DNA of 64,000 nucleotides from CAYTAU01 sp964442075 (GTDB taxonomy: Bacteria; Bacteroidota; Bacteroidia; Bacteroidales; CAYTAU01). How positions within the stretch are numbered: position 1 is the stretch's first letter; the number at the start of each line of letters is the position of its first letter. Positions 25,229 through 34,743 of the stretch are shown here, piece by piece. The translations under genes were made by a program, and so were the position numbers. Below the pieces are notes generated by a model. The model had not been told where the DNA came from and did not search any database. It saw only the letters and a list, made by a program, of their open reading frames with translations. The stretch lies in assembly GCA_964442075.1 (NCBI GenBank), contig CAYTWH010000014.1, positions 1-64,000 on the forward strand. Direction: 5' to 3'.

Positions 25229-27610
25229 TTATTTGATAAAATTTCCAATTTTTAATCCAAAATAAACAATACGCGGATTCATTGGTCCATATATATATCC
25301 CGGGTCCCTGCCAATTCCGCTATCAAAATCACTTTGATATGAATTGAATATATTTTTCACTCCCGTAAAAACCTGCAAAGTAGCTCCGTTCAGTTTGATA
25401 TTGTATCGTATTTTCAATCCTATATCAAAAAAACTTTTTGTTGTTCTTAATTCTCCATCATCAGGATTTGGGATTTGTAATCCAAAATAAGGAACAAGCA
25501 TTTTACCTGTATAATTACCTGTTGAAGATATTCCCAATTTTTTTGATGCTTGCAAATCTAATGTCAAATAAGCATAATCTTTAGGTGTACGGAAGAAACT
25601 TTTTTCGTTAAATTCCTGTACTTCTTCATATTTACTATTTTGTTTAGTAAAACCTGCTTTTAATGAAAATTTATCAGTTGGTACTACATTCAATTCAATA
25701 TTTACACCTTGTACTTTTGCTCCTTTTTCTGCATTAACTCGTGTATAAACAATAGTTCCGTTTTCATCAGCTTCACTGTATTCATTTGCAAAAGGATTAT
25801 TCAGTTGAGTATAAAATCCCTCAACTAATAAACCAACATACACTTTCCCTATTTGTTTGTTAAAGTCAAATGATGCCATATAACTATAGCTTGTTTCTTG
25901 TTTTAAATCAGGGTCATTTTCATGAATTACTTTTCTGGAACCGGATGTTTCAATATGTAAATCCTCATCAAATATTTGTGGAGCACGATATCCTTGTGAA
26001 TAGCTCACTCTGGCTTGCAAATACTTTTTTATGTCATATTTTAAAGTAAACCTTGGACTCAACACATTTCCTGATTTATTATAACCAAAATGTTGGTTAT
26101 CTACTACATTATAATTATCAAACCGTGCACCGGCAGAAACTTTAAGTTTATTCCATTTAATTTCATATTGTGAAAAAATGCCTGTGGTATTTGTAATTTG
26201 GTCTGCAATAATAACATTATTTGTATGTTTAATATTAATAATAGTATCATCAATTACAGAATTTTCAATATCAGAATATCCAAGCTTTTTATCTTTTAAT
26301 GAGGCACCTTCATTTTCTATACCTATTACCAAACTTGATTTTTTAAATTTTGCATTATACTGAGTACCCATTGTATAAGAAAAATCTTTAGTGTTTCCAT
26401 AATCACTTAAGGATTTATTTGCTCCGTAATACGAATCCCTGTTTATTCTTTGTCCTGAAACATAAATGGAAAACATATCATCCTCCCTAAAAAATTGCTC
26501 ATATGTTAATGCCCCTGTAGTCAAATTATGTTTTAATGCCTCGGCAATGTTTGCTTCATGAACCGGATAATCAAATTTATCTCCTCCCCGTCTTTCTTCT
26601 TTAATATTGAAAAAATCGGCTGTGAGTTTATTTCTAGTTCCAAAACGATGAAATAATCGTGTTCCTATTGTAGTATTTTTTAAAAGAGCAATTTCAGAAA
26701 ATCTATCATCATTTGCATCAAATGGTTCTCTGTCGCGATAAAATCCATAAAGAGCCATAGCTGTTTTATTATCGGCAGAGACCAAAGATGTGTTGAAATT
26801 TACCGAATAATCTTGGGCTGGATTACCAGTATCATCCAATCCTACACCAATAAGTCCACTATTAACTCCAAATTCGTAAGAATTATTAACGGGGTCTTTT
26901 AAAATCAGGTTAATTGTGCCTGCAATGGCATTGCTCCCATATAATGCAGAACCACCACCTCTAACCACTTCAACACGTTCAATCATGCTTGAAGGAATTA
27001 ACTCCAAACCATAAACTCCAGCTAATCCGCTAAAAATTGGACGACCGTTTATTAATATTTGGGAATAAGGACCTTCCATTCCATTCATCCTAACTTGAGA
27101 AAAACCACAATTCTGGCAGTTATTTTCCATTCTTAAACCAGGACAAAAATTCAAACCTTCGCTTAAAGTTACTGATTGTATTGTTGCAAATAATTTAGGT
27201 GTTAAAATACTCACAATAGTTGAAGATTCTGTTCTATTTGTTTTGTTTCTATCTCCAGTAACTACAACTTCTTCAATCCCTAAAACATCCTTATCCAATT
27301 CAAATTTTAGTTCTTTGGTTTCATCCGCTTTAATTGTTATTTTAATTTCTTTTGGTTTATGACCTAATGATTGTGCTCTAATTGTTATAGTTCCTACGGG
27401 TAAATTAATTAACTGATAATGTCCTGTTTCGTCTGTTGTTGTTCCAATTGTTGTCCCTTTAACAGTTACTGTTGCAAAAGGGATATGTTCTCCACAATAA
27501 GAGCAAATCACATGTCCAACAATAGTGGCATCTGTTTTATTTTTTTGGGCATAATTGATTTGTGTAAATGATAATAAAAACATTATCAAGATAATATATA
27601 TTTTGTTCAT
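25229..27610 (-). CDS. TonB-dependent outer-membrane receptor
   Basis: A 793-residue receptor. Signal peptide about 1-21 (INYAQ); a carboxypeptidase-like beta-sandwich (about 29-112) with FATVTVKGTTIGTTTDETG; a plug domain (about 120-240) with NGMEGPYSQILINGRP, VEVVRGGGSALYGS and AGTINLI; and a 22-strand barrel ending GLKIGNFIK. The plug holds NCQNCGF, and the N-terminal domain HVICSYCGEH, two Cys pairs that suit a metal or metal-complex receptor. The gene just upstream encodes a small His-rich membrane protein, probably co-transcribed (80-bp gap), which also points to metal uptake. The substrate is not proven. Confidence 0.88.
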   Translation of the reverse strand: MNKIYIILIMFLLSFTQINYAQKNKTDATIVGHVICSYCGEHIPFATVTVKGTTIGTTTDETGHYQLINLPVGTITIRAQSLGHKPKEIKITIKADETKELKFELDKDVLGIEEVVVTGDRNKTNRTESSTIVSILTPKLFATIQSVTLSEGLNFCPGLRMENNCQNCGFSQVRMNGMEGPYSQILINGRPIFSGLAGVYGLELIPSSMIERVEVVRGGGSALYGSNAIAGTINLILKDPVNNSYEFGVNSGLIGVGLDDTGNPAQDYSVNFNTSLVSADNKTAMALYGFYRDREPFDANDDRFSEIALLKNTTIGTRLFHRFGTRNKLTADFFNIKEERRGGDKFDYPVHEANIAEALKHNLTTGALTYEQFFREDDMFSIYVSGQRINRDSYYGANKSLSDYGNTKDFSYTMGTQYNAKFKKSSLVIGIENEGASLKDKKLGYSDIENSVIDDTIINIKHTNNVIIADQITNTTGIFSQYEIKWNKLKVSAGARFDNYNVVDNQHFGYNKSGNVLSPRFTLKYDIKKYLQARVSYSQGYRAPQIFDEDLHIETSGSRKVIHENDPDLKQETSYSYMASFDFNKQIGKVYVGLLVEGFYTQLNNPFANEYSEADENGTIVYTRVNAEKGAKVQGVNIELNVVPTDKFSLKAGFTKQNSKYEEVQEFNEKSFFRTPKDYAYLTLDLQASKKLGISSTGNYTGKMLVPYFGLQIPNPDDGELRTTKSFFDIGLKIRYNIKLNGATLQVFTGVKNIFNSYQSDFDSGIGRDPGYIYGPMNPRIVYFGLKIGNFIK

Positions 27611-27689
27611 AATATTATTTTTACATTAAAATATTGATATAATACAATTTATGCAATTTCTGTCTTAAAAACTGTAATTAAATATGAAA

Positions 27690-28052
27690 TTATAAAATTG
27701 GAGGTGCTCTGCCTTTATAAAGAATTATGCAGCTTAGAGTATTCCTTGATATTAAGTGGAATAAGTGTTTTATCTTTTTAATAAGGGCAGGTAAAGCAAG
27801 AATCAAAAATACTATTAGAAAAAGAATTTCTATATTTTGAAAAAATAATAATTCTGCATTTGTATGATGGTGAGACTTGTATGGCTTAGAATCGTCTGAC
27901 TTATTGTAAGGGTGAGTATGTACAATAACTGTTCCGTCATTTAGTCTATGGGCATGCATAAAAATAGTCTTACTGACAATAAACATCCCCATTACACCTA
28001 TTATCAAAAAAATAACTAATTTAATTGTTATATTTCTAATGGTCGTTTTCAT
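27690..28052 (-). CDS. Small His-rich membrane protein, probable partner of the TonB receptor
   Basis: A 120-residue protein with two membrane helices (about 9-29 and 72-95). Between them is a periplasmic loop full of His: HAHRLNDG, VHTHPY and SHHHTN, in the manner of metal-binding loops. The end, with YKGRAPPIL, resembles short Bacteroidota proteins found beside TonB receptors. It lies 80 bp upstream of the receptor on the same strand. I infer a role in sensing, buffering or passing a transition metal such as zinc, nickel or copper; nothing shows which. The start is the only Met in a sensible place; a CAAAAATA (TATTTTTG on the coding strand) 8 bases upstream hints at a nearly leaderless mRNA. 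Confidence 0.6.
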   Translation of the reverse strand: MKTTIRNITIKLVIFLIIGVMGMFIVSKTIFMHAHRLNDGTVIVHTHPYNKSDDSKPYKSHHHTNAELLFFQNIEILFLIVFLILALPALIKKIKHLFHLISRNTLSCIILYKGRAPPIL

Positions 28053-28218
28053 GAATTGGCAAAAATATATAATTCAAAGTAACATACAATAGCTAATTGA
28101 AAATATTTATTGCAAATCAATATATATAAATTATTTTGCTAAAGATGAGCTGTAAAATAAAATTAAAAGAGTTAAAGCTATTAATTAAGATAAGGAGATA
28201 ATCTTCCTGAATTCAGTA

Positions 28219-31200
28219 TTACTTAATTAAAACTACTTGTTTAGTTATTATCTTGATATCAGTAATTATTTTACACAAATAAACTCCACCTGATAAATCT
28301 GACATATCAAATACTGTCTTATTTTTACCAATGCTCTTAATAAATTGTCTGCATATCATTTTCCCATTAATATCAAGTAATTGTATTTCTGCATTATTAT
28401 TAGGATTATATATGCTTACAAACAATTTATCATTTGTAGGATTTGGATAAATTTCAACATAAGATAATTCAGGTTTATCAGAAATTGATACACCAACAAC
28501 TGTAATTATTATAAAAGATGTGTCGTTACCACAATTATTTGAAGCTATTAAAGTTATAGTGTATGTACCATCTGCACTATATGTATGTATTGGATCTTGA
28601 TCTGTTGAAGTATTTCCGTCACCAAAGTCCCAACTATATGATGTTGCATTAGTTGAATTATTTGTTAAACTAACTTCCAAAGAATTTGTTGAATAAAAGA
28701 AATCTGATGTAGGCTGTACATCAACAGTAATTGTTAATGCATTTGAAGTTGCAGGATTTCCTGTTGCACATGATAAAGATGAAATTAATTCACATGTAAT
28801 AACATCTCCATCAACAAATGATGTTGAAGTATAAGTTGGACTGTTGTTTCCAATACTGTTTCCATTAATAAACCATTCATATACAGGGGTTGTTCCTTCA
28901 TTAGTAGGTGTTGCATCAATAATAAGTGTTTCTCCCGTACAAATTGAATTGTTTCCTGCAATTACAACGTTTACAGGCAAACTTGAAGCAACTGTTATTG
29001 TTATTGAGTTTGAATTTGCGGGTCCATCGTTACATGTTTCTGATGAAGTAAGAATACAAGTAACAACATCTGCGTCAACCAGTGTTATTGATGAATATGT
29101 AGAATTATTTGTTCCTACAACAGAACCGTTCACTTGCCATTCATAAATCGGTGTTACTCCCCCGTTTGTTGGAATAGCATCAAATATTACATTATCTCCC
29201 GGACAAATTGATGTAGTTGAAGCAGTAACTAAGACACTTACCGGCGACTGTGCCACAACAATTGCCTCAACAGATTCTCTTTGGCTAAGGCAAGCCGGTT
29301 CCTGTACTTCCCAATCGTAAAAATAATAATAATATCCTGTTGGATTAGAAGTCGCACTGCTATAATTAATACTTAATAAACTGGGCAGTACATAAGGATA
29401 ACTTGTATTTGCATTAGTTCTAAAAAGATTGGGTGTACCTGTACAAGCTAATTGCAAATCATTATCAGCGGGAATATCAAAATCAAGGTCAATTCTACTA
29501 ATTCCTGCAGGAACATTTAATGTTATAGTTTGCAAAACTGTTCCTAAATTATCTCTTAACTCTATTGTTCTGTCAGCAATAGTTTCAGCATTAACTTCAA
29601 CCGATAATAATGTTACAGGTGTAAAACAATCGAAAACAAGATAATGTGTAGCTCCTAAAAAGCCACCATCGCCTGTATTATTTGTTTCTCCAACATTCTG
29701 AGGACTTTGTGATACACTGTTTTCAACATAATATGTTGTAGATACTGTAAGAGGAGGCGTTGTATATGTAATACCTGTGTCAAGCAAATTTCCTGCTGTT
29801 ACTGTATCGTACCAGTATATTTCTCCCGAAGCTGTTGCTGATAAAGTTGCTGTTTCATTTTCACAAACTGTAGTTCCTGTAGTAACCGGCATATCAGGTG
29901 CAACAATAAAAATATAATCAATTATTGTAATTGTATCAGAACCATAGGCATTAGTTGCAATTAATGTAACAGTATAAGTACCATTAGAGGTGTATGTGTA
30001 AACAGGGTTTTGATCTGTTGATACGTTACCATCGCCAAAATCCCAATTCCACGACGTAGGTGCATTTGATGAATTATCTGTAAATATTATAGTTCCTGTA
30101 CATGTTGTGTTATTGATTACAGAAAAATTTGCCACAGGCGGAGTACTTGGATAATAACATGTCCAGTCTAACTCAAAACCTGCTTCTGTAACTGCCGGAT
30201 CTGAATATTGTCTTACTGTTATATCACCACCTGTAGATGTTATTGTTCCGGGACTACCTGTTGTATTACAATAAAATGTTCCATTAATTAAAGGAGAAGA
30301 AATATCAGGACCATCGTAAAAAGCTATATAATCGAAATCGCATGTTGAACCACTTCCTGCTTCAACACTAAACGAAAGAATATCTAAAGTTATTTGTGTA
30401 GCTCCCGGTGGTGATATAGTAAATGATACATCAGTCTGATCCGGATAATTATTTGTAGCTCCGCCGGTATCGTATAATTTTCCGTTACAGGAATAATGGG
30501 TATAAGTTCCCGAAGTTGGCATTATTGCTATACATGGTAAAGTAGTGTCAATTTCAATATACGATGTTTTAATTTCAGTGTCAGTACCACAAACACCTCC
30601 ATCAGAAAATAACTGGACATTAAATGTTCCTAAAGTGGTGTAAGTATGTGTTGGATTAATATCCGTACTTGTGCCTCCATCACCAAAATCCCAGTCAAAA
30701 TTGGTGCCGTTAACCGACATATTTGTAAACTGTACTGTAAAAGGAGCAACACACGATTGTGTATAATCAGCTTCAAAATCACTAACAACATTTGGAGTAT
30801 ATGCGTTTCCTAATCCTACTGCATACAATGCATCTGTTACTGCTTCTACCTCAGGAGTACATGCTCCATATAGGTCTACTGCTGACTGTATTGCATAAAA
30901 ACGGGCATCAATATATTGTGATGAAGTGGTTAAATAAACAGTTAACAATCTGTAAGTAATATCACCGGCTTTATCCATTCCTATTGGACTGATATTATAA
31001 GAATCGCCATTATCGTTTGTTCCACTGCCACCTTCACTAATTAAATAATACCAGTGCATTAACACTCCACAATTAGTATGTACTCCACCATAATCACCGC
31101 TACCTGTTGCCCAGTAATTTCCAAGATATGTATCAGGTAAACTATAAGCATTTGGATCGGCAAGTGAACGAAATGTTGTTCCAATATCTTCGCCAATATC

Positions 31201-32469
31201 CCAATTTGCCAGCAATGGCTTTGCATAAAACTCCACGGTAGTGCCAAAAATATCGCTAAATGCTTCATTTAAAGCTCCTGATTCATAACTATATACCAGA
31301 GCAGCAGTATAACTTGTTAAACCATGAGTAATTTCATGAGCACAAATATCTACTGTTGTAAGCGGACTTATTGTACTTCCGTTACCATCGCCGTATGTCA
31401 TATAATTTCCATTCCAAAAAGCATTGGCATAATCAGTATCGTAATGAATATAACTAATAAGTTTAAAACCACTGCCATCTATACTGTTTCTACTATGCGT
31501 ATTATAATAATAATCGTAAGTCATTTCTGTTGCCCAATGAGCATCGGCAGCATACTCGTCTAATTCAGGATTTGCATTATTCCAGTAATTATCGCTATCG
31601 GTAAAATCTACTGCACTACCGTAATCTGTCCCATTATTCATATCGTAGGTTTCTACACCAAGTCCCCTGCCTGTTTCTCTTAACCTGTAATATCCACTAT
31701 AGCTATCGGCAGTAAGTGTACGAGTTCCGCTATACCCTGTTTCTGCTGTGCCGGGAACATCAGCAGTATGAATTATTTTATTTTCGAAAAGAATTTCTCC
31801 TGTATTGGCATCAACATAAATATAAGCTCTACTGACTGGTTTGTGTGCATAAATATTGAATTTATATGCATATTTTAATTGATTATTATAAACATTTCCT
31901 TTCTCTGCAATAATCATAAGTTCTCCATTTGGAAAATATGTTGCATTTGGGTCTTTTTGCAATTTTTTAATATGGGATTCCTGCCCCGGGATTTCCCACA
32001 TATATTTTTCTGCTCCTACATAATCTTTTGCTTTATTTAGAGCATCAGCTTCAGAAACAGAAGTGGATTGTGAAATGTTTATTTTGTCGTAAAGATTTCC
32101 GTTTGCAGATATTACTTTACCATTTTTTACATGAAAAATATACATTGTAAGTTCTACGGGTATATTATTATATGTTTGCTGATATCTGTAATGTTCTATT
32201 CCCAACCTGTCGGTTTCTTTATTTATTAATTTAAAACCAAAATTATTATCCGATTTGTAAAAACGTTTCATCCAGTTAATGATATCAGCATATTGAATTT
32301 CGCTTCCTTTTTTAAATTTTATAAAACTTGGGATATCAGAAAAGTCTTTAAAACGTAAAACTTCTGTTCCGGGAATAATATCATTAGCTTCTTTACCATA
32401 ATATGTGGCGCTAAATAATTGACTGAATAATATCACATTAACAAATAATAAAAGGGCAATTTTTTTCAT
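28219..32469 (-). CDS. T9SS-exported M4 (thermolysin-like) metallopeptidase with PKD and Ig-like domains
   Basis: A 1416-residue secreted protease. Order: signal peptide (1-20); FTP/PepSY propeptide (about 40-240); M4 catalytic domain (about 245-560) with the zinc motif HEITH near 378, the second zinc ligand Glu in GALNEAFSD (about 400), and GVHTNCGVLMHW with the catalytic His; PKD domain (about 570-650, WDFGDGGTSTDINPTHTY); a CUB-like domain (about 660-775); PKD 2 (about 780-865); Ig-like domains (about 870-1245) with paired Cys; PKD 3 (about 1255-1330); and a T9SS type A sorting domain (about 1340-1416: YPNPTNDKL ... GGVYLCKI ... KQVVLIK). It should digest proteins at the cell surface or outside. 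It is monocistronic. Confidence 0.93.
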   Translation of the reverse strand: MKKIALLLFVNVILFSQLFSATYYGKEANDIIPGTEVLRFKDFSDIPSFIKFKKGSEIQYADIINWMKRFYKSDNNFGFKLINKETDRLGIEHYRYQQTYNNIPVELTMYIFHVKNGKVISANGNLYDKINISQSTSVSEADALNKAKDYVGAEKYMWEIPGQESHIKKLQKDPNATYFPNGELMIIAEKGNVYNNQLKYAYKFNIYAHKPVSRAYIYVDANTGEILFENKIIHTADVPGTAETGYSGTRTLTADSYSGYYRLRETGRGLGVETYDMNNGTDYGSAVDFTDSDNYWNNANPELDEYAADAHWATEMTYDYYYNTHSRNSIDGSGFKLISYIHYDTDYANAFWNGNYMTYGDGNGSTISPLTTVDICAHEITHGLTSYTAALVYSYESGALNEAFSDIFGTTVEFYAKPLLANWDIGEDIGTTFRSLADPNAYSLPDTYLGNYWATGSGDYGGVHTNCGVLMHWYYLISEGGSGTNDNGDSYNISPIGMDKAGDITYRLLTVYLTTSSQYIDARFYAIQSAVDLYGACTPEVEAVTDALYAVGLGNAYTPNVVSDFEADYTQSCVAPFTVQFTNMSVNGTNFDWDFGDGGTSTDINPTHTYTTLGTFNVQLFSDGGVCGTDTEIKTSYIEIDTTLPCIAIMPTSGTYTHYSCNGKLYDTGGATNNYPDQTDVSFTISPPGATQITLDILSFSVEAGSGSTCDFDYIAFYDGPDISSPLINGTFYCNTTGSPGTITSTGGDITVRQYSDPAVTEAGFELDWTCYYPSTPPVANFSVINNTTCTGTIIFTDNSSNAPTSWNWDFGDGNVSTDQNPVYTYTSNGTYTVTLIATNAYGSDTITIIDYIFIVAPDMPVTTGTTVCENETATLSATASGEIYWYDTVTAGNLLDTGITYTTPPLTVSTTYYVENSVSQSPQNVGETNNTGDGGFLGATHYLVFDCFTPVTLLSVEVNAETIADRTIELRDNLGTVLQTITLNVPAGISRIDLDFDIPADNDLQLACTGTPNLFRTNANTSYPYVLPSLLSINYSSATSNPTGYYYYFYDWEVQEPACLSQRESVEAIVVAQSPVSVLVTASTTSICPGDNVIFDAIPTNGGVTPIYEWQVNGSVVGTNNSTYSSITLVDADVVTCILTSSETCNDGPANSNSITITVASSLPVNVVIAGNNSICTGETLIIDATPTNEGTTPVYEWFINGNSIGNNSPTYTSTSFVDGDVITCELISSLSCATGNPATSNALTITVDVQPTSDFFYSTNSLEVSLTNNSTNATSYSWDFGDGNTSTDQDPIHTYSADGTYTITLIASNNCGNDTSFIIITVVGVSISDKPELSYVEIYPNPTNDKLFVSIYNPNNNAEIQLLDINGKMICRQFIKSIGKNKTVFDMSDLSGGVYLCKIITDIKIITKQVVLIK

Positions 32470-32539
32470 AATATATAGGAGTTTTAATTGATTTTTAAAA
32501 ATACAATAATTTTATTGAATTACAAAATTGAAGATTTTA

Positions 32540-32555
32540 TCCCGAGTACTCGGGA
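32540..32555. repeat. Palindrome TCCCGAGTACTCGGGA
   Basis: A perfect 16-bp palindrome in the gap between the M4 peptidase and the SRPBCC gene. An identical copy is at 51492-51507 and a variant with a TTTC centre at 46153-46168. Confidence 0.75.
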
Positions 32556-32630
32556 GTTAATTATGACAAACTATGAAGATAATTCAAGATTTTGGATTCT
32601 CTCGAAACTAATATTACTTATTCCTATAAA

Positions 32631-33029
32631 CTACATTTTCTCAAGATTATCTATAATGCCATCCAAAGCTTTTTGTAATGGGTTTTTCAGCATCTTTTTC
32701 ATCATTACGTTTACCTTGGCTTTTGTGGTAATTCTTACGGCGGTTTTATTAGTATTTATTTGTTTTAGCTGTATCCACAAATCAAAATTCATAGGAATTG
32801 CTCCGCCACCACCAATTTTTATTAATTTATTGGGCTGTTTTTCTATAATATGCAATTCTATATTTCCTACTTTTTCAATTGTGAAACTACAGGTTTCTTC
32901 TGTTGCCTGCCAATCGCTAACTTTATCTTTTGGCAGCATTTGCCCTAAATTATTAAAATCTGATAATCTGTCATATATTTCCTCTTCAGATTTATTTACA
33001 CTACCAATTTTACTTACAACTTCTAGCAT
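32631..33029 (-). CDS. SRPBCC-fold (START-like) protein
   Basis: A 132-residue small protein with the helix-grip pattern of polyketide cyclase/SRPBCC proteins: KIGSVNKSEEEIYDRLSDFNNL start, a WQATEETCSF strand region, IEKQPNKLIKI, and a C-terminal helix (ALDGIIDNLEK). It is clearly a paralogue of the next gene upstream (matching lengths and the motifs W-Q-A/S-T-E/S-E-C and C-terminal LxxxLDNL). It ends the pyrE-SRPBCC-SRPBCC set. The ligand is unknown. A long open frame on the opposite strand across this gene is a shadow. Confidence 0.7.
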   Translation of the reverse strand: MLEVVSKIGSVNKSEEEIYDRLSDFNNLGQMLPKDKVSDWQATEETCSFTIEKVGNIELHIIEKQPNKLIKIGGGGAIPMNFDLWIQLKQINTNKTAVRITTKAKVNVMMKKMLKNPLQKALDGIIDNLEKM

Positions 33030-33431
33030 TTAAAAATTTGTTTCTGACAAATTGTCTAATAAAATATTTAAAAAGTTTTTCAATGGAGAAACAGCCATCA
33101 TTTTCAACATAGGGTTTAAATCAGCATTAAAAATAAACTGAACACTTGTATTTTCGTTATCAAGTTCTGCCAATTCCATTAAAAAATTGAATGTAAAAGG
33201 CACTTTTCCATCGTTAATTAATTTTATGAATGTAGAAGGCTTTTTTTCTTCAATCTTCATCCCTAAACTAGCTGTTCCTTTAATAGTGAAATAACAGCTT
33301 TCGCTTGTCGATTGCCAATCAACAACCCTATCGGGCATTATTTTTTCTAAATTATTAATATCTTCAAGAAAACTATAAACAAATTCAATTCTCTTATTGA
33401 TATTCTTTTTGTTACTTTCAATTTTTGTCAT
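33030..33431 (-). CDS. SRPBCC-fold (START-like) protein, paralogue
   Basis: A 133-residue SRPBCC protein: KKNINKRIEFVYSFLEDINNLEKIMP, WQSTSESCYFTI, IEEKKPSTFIKLI and a long C-terminal helix ending LLDNLSE. Its stop codon directly adjoins the next gene's start, and its own start is 6 bases after the pyrE stop, so the three are one operon. Tandem duplication followed by divergence is the simplest origin; the pair could form a heterodimer around a hydrophobic ligand (inference). Confidence 0.7.
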   Translation of the reverse strand: MTKIESNKKNINKRIEFVYSFLEDINNLEKIMPDRVVDWQSTSESCYFTIKGTASLGMKIEEKKPSTFIKLINDGKVPFTFNFLMELAELDNENTSVQFIFNADLNPMLKMMAVSPLKNFLNILLDNLSETNF

Positions 33432-33437
33432 AATTAA

Positions 33438-34073
33438 TTATTCTTTTCCCCATTCACCGGGATTAATTCGCCATTCTTTTAATGTGTCAATATCGTTTTG
33501 CTCAATATAATTATTTTCATTAGCAGCTTCAATCATTGCATTGTAATTACTTAAAGTAATAAGTTTACAGCCAACCTTATCAAAATTTCTTCTTGCAACT
33601 TCAAAATCGTAAGTAAAAATTGCTACCATACCAAGCACATCGCAATCGGCTGCACGCAATGCATCAACAGCTTTAAGACTACTTCCGCCTGTTGAAATCA
33701 AATCTTCAATTACCACAACTTTTTGTCCTGCTTTGATCTCACCTTCAATCATGTTTTCCAAACCATGCCCCTTTGCTGCCGATCTGATATAAACAAAAGG
33801 CTTATTTAAAACTTGTGCCACAAGCACTCCCATTGCAATTGCTCCTGTAGCAACACCTGCAATAACTTCAACATCTGGATATTTTTCATTTACAATTTTC
33901 ACAAAACAATCTCTTATATAATCTCTTGTTTCGGGATATGATAATGTTTTTCTGTTATCACAATATATTGGCGATTTCCATCCCGAAGCCCATGTAAAAG
34001 GATTTGCAGGTTGTAGTTTTATTGCTTTAATTTGCAATAAATGATTAGCTACGTTTTTTTCAATATTTTCCAT
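33438..34073 (-). CDS. pyrE: Orotate phosphoribosyltransferase
   Basis: A 211-residue enzyme making orotidine monophosphate from orotate and PRPP in pyrimidine synthesis. Typical features are NPFTWASGWKSPIYCDNR (about 23-40), the KGHGLENMIEG stretch with the flexible catalytic loop (about 105-117) and the PRPP motif VVIEDLISTGGSS (about 122-134). Length is normal. The ATG overlaps by 2 bases the ATG of the divergent Nudix gene, so the promoter must lie inside that gene: a TAATTTTG (minus strand, 34078-34085) would start transcription at or beside the ATG, giving leaderless mRNA. Confidence 0.93.
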   Translation of the reverse strand: MENIEKNVANHLLQIKAIKLQPANPFTWASGWKSPIYCDNRKTLSYPETRDYIRDCFVKIVNEKYPDVEVIAGVATGAIAMGVLVAQVLNKPFVYIRSAAKGHGLENMIEGEIKAGQKVVVIEDLISTGGSSLKAVDALRAADCDVLGMVAIFTYDFEVARRNFDKVGCKLITLSNYNAMIEAANENNYIEQNDIDTLKEWRINPGEWGKE

Positions 34074-34686
34074 GATGCAAAATTATAAAGTTTTTTTTAA
34101 CGATAAAGTAATTCATATTTCAGACAAAAAAGAAATGGAAATCAAAAATATCAATTATATTGGTAATATTGAGGACATTACTAATGCGATTCATTTAATA
34201 AGTTCCGATTCTGATTTAGACGAATTATGTATATATTCACAAAATGTTGAAAAATTATTTATGACCTTTTCTTCTCAATTTCAAACAATTGAAGCTTCGG
34301 GAGGAATAATTAAAGATGAAAACGACAGGATATTATTTATTTTCAGGAGAGGTAAATGGGATTTACCAAAAGGAAAAATTGACGATGGCGAAACACCCAA
34401 AATTACTGCGATAAGAGAAATTGAGGAAGAAACCGGTTTAAAAAACGTAAAAATTATTAAGCATATTTGCAATACATTTCACACATATAAATTAAAAAAT
34501 AAAAATGTGTTAAAAAAAACCTACTGGTTTGAAATGAAATATTTTGGGAACGATAAGCTAATACCACAGACAGAAGAAGATATTACAAAACTCGAATGGT
34601 ATAATATTAACAAGCTTGATTTAATTTATAGAAACACTTATAAATCTATCAAAGAGGTTGTAGAAAAACATCAAACTTTATATTAA
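34072..34686 (+). CDS. Nudix hydrolase
   Basis: A 204-residue protein with a complete Nudix box, GKIDDGETPKITAIREIEEETGL pattern (G-x5-E-x7-REIEEETGL, about 102-124), inside a Nudix domain (about 75-195) preceded by a ~70-residue N-terminal domain. Nudix enzymes hydrolyse X-linked nucleoside diphosphates; the exact substrate cannot be read from sequence. Two adjacent ATGs (34072 and 34075) are possible starts; the first overlaps the start codon of pyrE on the other strand. It ends inside the stem of the palindromic terminator at 34685-34719. Confidence 0.8.
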   Translation: MMQNYKVFFNDKVIHISDKKEMEIKNINYIGNIEDITNAIHLISSDSDLDELCIYSQNVEKLFMTFSSQFQTIEASGGIIKDENDRILFIFRRGKWDLPKGKIDDGETPKITAIREIEEETGLKNVKIIKHICNTFHTYKLKNKNVLKKTYWFEMKYFGNDKLIPQTEEDITKLEWYNINKLDLIYRNTYKSIKEVVEKHQTLY

Positions 34687-34719
34687 AATATCCGATGTCT
34701 TTAAGACATCGGATATTTT
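34685..34719. terminator. Perfect 16-bp stem terminator/palindromic repeat (ATCCGATGTCT type)
   Basis: A 16-bp perfect stem with a TTA loop, bounded by AAAA and TTTT, starts at the Nudix stop codon and precedes the convergent thioredoxin gene. A decayed copy of the same element (CCGATGTCTTGAAGGCATGG) is at 49432-49463, so this is also a member of a repeat family. Confidence 0.85.
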
Positions 34720-34743
34720 CTTAAAAAACTCATCAACCAACCT

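Noticed and set aside
32488..33033. 181-codon plus-strand frame
   Set aside because: It lies antisense to two SRPBCC genes with clear paralogy, operon spacing with pyrE and normal starts; the plus frame is a hydrophobic shadow.
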